This document shows, piece after piece, positions 23,352 through 24,275 of a DNA stretch of 24,275 nucleotides (its first letter is position 1; every line of letters starts with the position of its first letter). The DNA comes from CAUZSN01 sp963582345 (GTDB lineage Bacteria; Planctomycetota; Planctomycetia; Planctomycetales; Planctomycetaceae). The stretch is taken from assembly GCA_963582345.1 (NCBI GenBank), contig CAUZSN010000036.1, forward strand, positions 1-24,275, written 5' to 3'. Made by a program: the position numbers and the translations under genes. Below the pieces are notes generated by a model. That model was not told the origin of the DNA. It made no database searches and saw nothing but the letters and a program-made list of their open reading frames with translations.

Positions 23352-24173
23352 TTACGTTTTCGTCTCCGGCGGAAAACGCCGGCGTGAATGATTCACTGTG
23401 TTGACAAAGGCCGAAACGATGGATGGTTCCGATTGCCAATTCCGGAGGAACCGGTTCCAATCACGTTCGCGTGCTAGGTGAAACTTTGGTTTCAGGTGAT
23501 GAGTCCGCATGCCGTCGAGGTCAATGAGCCAAAGTTGAGTATCCTCCGAAACCAGAAAGTTCGTCGCTTTCATGTCTCCGTGGCTCATACGCAGTACACC
23601 AAGTCGATTCCAAATTCTTTGGAATTCGCAACAAAGCTTATCTAGCACCGGTCCCGATGGCTTGGCTCTTTGGACGAATTCATTGAGTGGAAGTCCCGAA
23701 ATATATTCTGTCAGCAAATAGGACCGAGTTTGGAAAGGTCCAACACGACATTCCAGAAATGCTGTCGGCCTCGGCGATGAGATTCCGTTCGAACACAGTC
23801 GGCGCCCGTAAGTCCAGTTTCGTTCGGCCCGGGAACGCGACAGCAGATGTCCCGCCGTATAAAACAGTCCACGTTGGTTATAACGTTTTAGCATCCAGGA
23901 CTTTTCGAGTCGCAAATTTTCGGCCGCGTCGATACGAACAACCGTCGTGGTATCCCCATTCTTCAGCGGTGTGCCGCAATCGACCAAGTGGTCAGCGTCC
24001 GACCACAATTTTGTCATCAAGTCACTTGGGATCCGAAAATCGCAACACATCTTGAGCGTGAACGATCGACGACGCAAAATTGTTGGGTCCCTATGTGTTG
24101 CATGTACGACTGGTTCTCGCACCCTTTGCCTGGGTGAATGGACGACTTCCAAAGTCTGTCGAAGCTGATTCAT
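23352..24173 (-). CDS. Second lipopolysaccharide-kinase (WaaP/InaA/Kdo kinase)-fold protein
   Basis: A 273-residue kinase-fold protein distinct from WaaP. Motifs are MLKRYNQRGLFYTAG at 94-108 (ATP-site Lys96), RAERNW near 115-120 (Glu117), LLTEYISGLPL at 153-163 (hinge), SHGDMKATNFLV at 197-208 (catalytic Asp200, Lys202, Asn205) and LWLIDLDGMR at 214-223 (Asp218). H-G-D-x-K-x-x-N is the small-molecule/sugar kinase form of the catalytic loop, unlike the HRD of WaaP. The substrate is probably an LPS core sugar such as Kdo or heptose, by neighbourhood; this is inference. A strong GGAGG lies 8 bases before the ATG at 24173. It is the first gene visible in the cluster and is followed by waaP after 8 bases. 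Confidence 0.82.
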   Translation of the reverse strand: MNQLRQTLEVVHSPRQRVREPVVHATHRDPTILRRRSFTLKMCCDFRIPSDLMTKLWSDADHLVDCGTPLKNGDTTTVVRIDAAENLRLEKSWMLKRYNQRGLFYTAGHLLSRSRAERNWTYGRRLCSNGISSPRPTAFLECRVGPFQTRSYLLTEYISGLPLNEFVQRAKPSGPVLDKLCCEFQRIWNRLGVLRMSHGDMKATNFLVSEDTQLWLIDLDGMRTHHLKPKFHLARERDWNRFLRNWQSEPSIVSAFVNTVNHSRRRFPPETKT

Positions 24174-24220
24174 TGTTTCAACCTCCGTTGTCGTGAATCG
24201 TTGTCCGCCACTATCAGCCG

Positions 24221-24226
24221 ATCATA
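24221..24226 (-). promoter_or_regulatory. Possible -10 box upstream of the kinase/waaP operon
   Basis: TATGAT at 24226-24221 on the minus strand matches the -10 consensus in 5 of 6 positions, about 48 bases before the ATG at 24173. No good -35 box is seen at 16-18 bases upstream, so the call is weak. The remaining bases to 24275 hold no visible gene. Confidence 0.25.
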
Positions 24227-24275
24227 TGAAAACAATCAGGCGGCAAGCGTGTTCGAGCGAAACTGTCCCAATAAG

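Noticed and set aside
23344..23460. Longer N-terminus of WaaP from the start at 23460
   Set aside because: It would overlap the upstream kinase gene by 109 bases and has no WaaP similarity.
1..24275. tRNA genes, CRISPR arrays, insertion sequences
   Set aside because: No tRNA-like T-arm in a gap, no regularly spaced repeats and no transposase motifs were seen on reading both strands.

Overview
The window looks like a planctomycete chromosome segment. The strongest reason is a three-gene minus-strand block of secreted proteins typical of that phylum: a Big2/DUF1549/DUF1553 cytochrome-like protein, a Tat-exported DUF1501 protein and a PPC-domain protein. Envelope genes in the right half (WecA-like, WaaP-like, WaaG-like) fit an LPS-bearing Gram-negative-type envelope. 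I see no tRNA, rRNA, CRISPR array, insertion sequence or phage gene. Assignments rest on motif recognition only; no database search was run.

Left part (1-6743). proB (glutamate 5-kinase) lies on the plus strand at the very edge. All other intact genes are on the minus strand. After a 572-base gap comes a pterin/folate block, in transcription order: a short-chain reductase with pteridine-reductase (PTR1/FolM) signatures, folB, and a cupin-fold protein of unknown function. Upstream of it is a DUF47 (PhoU-like) plus PiT phosphate-transporter pair.

Middle (6744-13231). The DUF1549/DUF1553, DUF1501 and PPC genes run as one operon from a recognisable promoter. A perfect 15-bp palindrome fills most of the spacer between its -35 and -10 boxes, a candidate operator. 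The DUF1501 start is probably a GTG two codons inside the longest frame.

Right part (13232-24275). A WecA/MraY-like sugar-phosphate transferase with a soluble C-terminal extension is preceded by a good promoter. Next to it is a plus-strand relic of a GlpD-type FAD dehydrogenase, cut off and frameshifted. An M42 metallopeptidase follows with its own promoter. Then comes a minus-strand run read in the order: small-molecule-type kinase, WaaP-like heptose kinase, family 4 glycosyltransferase, ArnT/PMT-like membrane glycosyltransferase, family 2 glycosyltransferase, SAM methyltransferase, PlsY acyltransferase, closed by a strong hairpin. It reads as an LPS-core or envelope-glycan assembly cluster. 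Its most distinctive feature is two different lipopolysaccharide-kinase-fold proteins in tandem, the second joined to the glycosyltransferase by an ATGA stop/start overlap.

No clearly unprecedented system is proven here. The best candidates for a second look are the tandem kinase/glycosyltransferase cluster, the pteridine-reductase/folB/cupin block, and the promoter-embedded palindrome.
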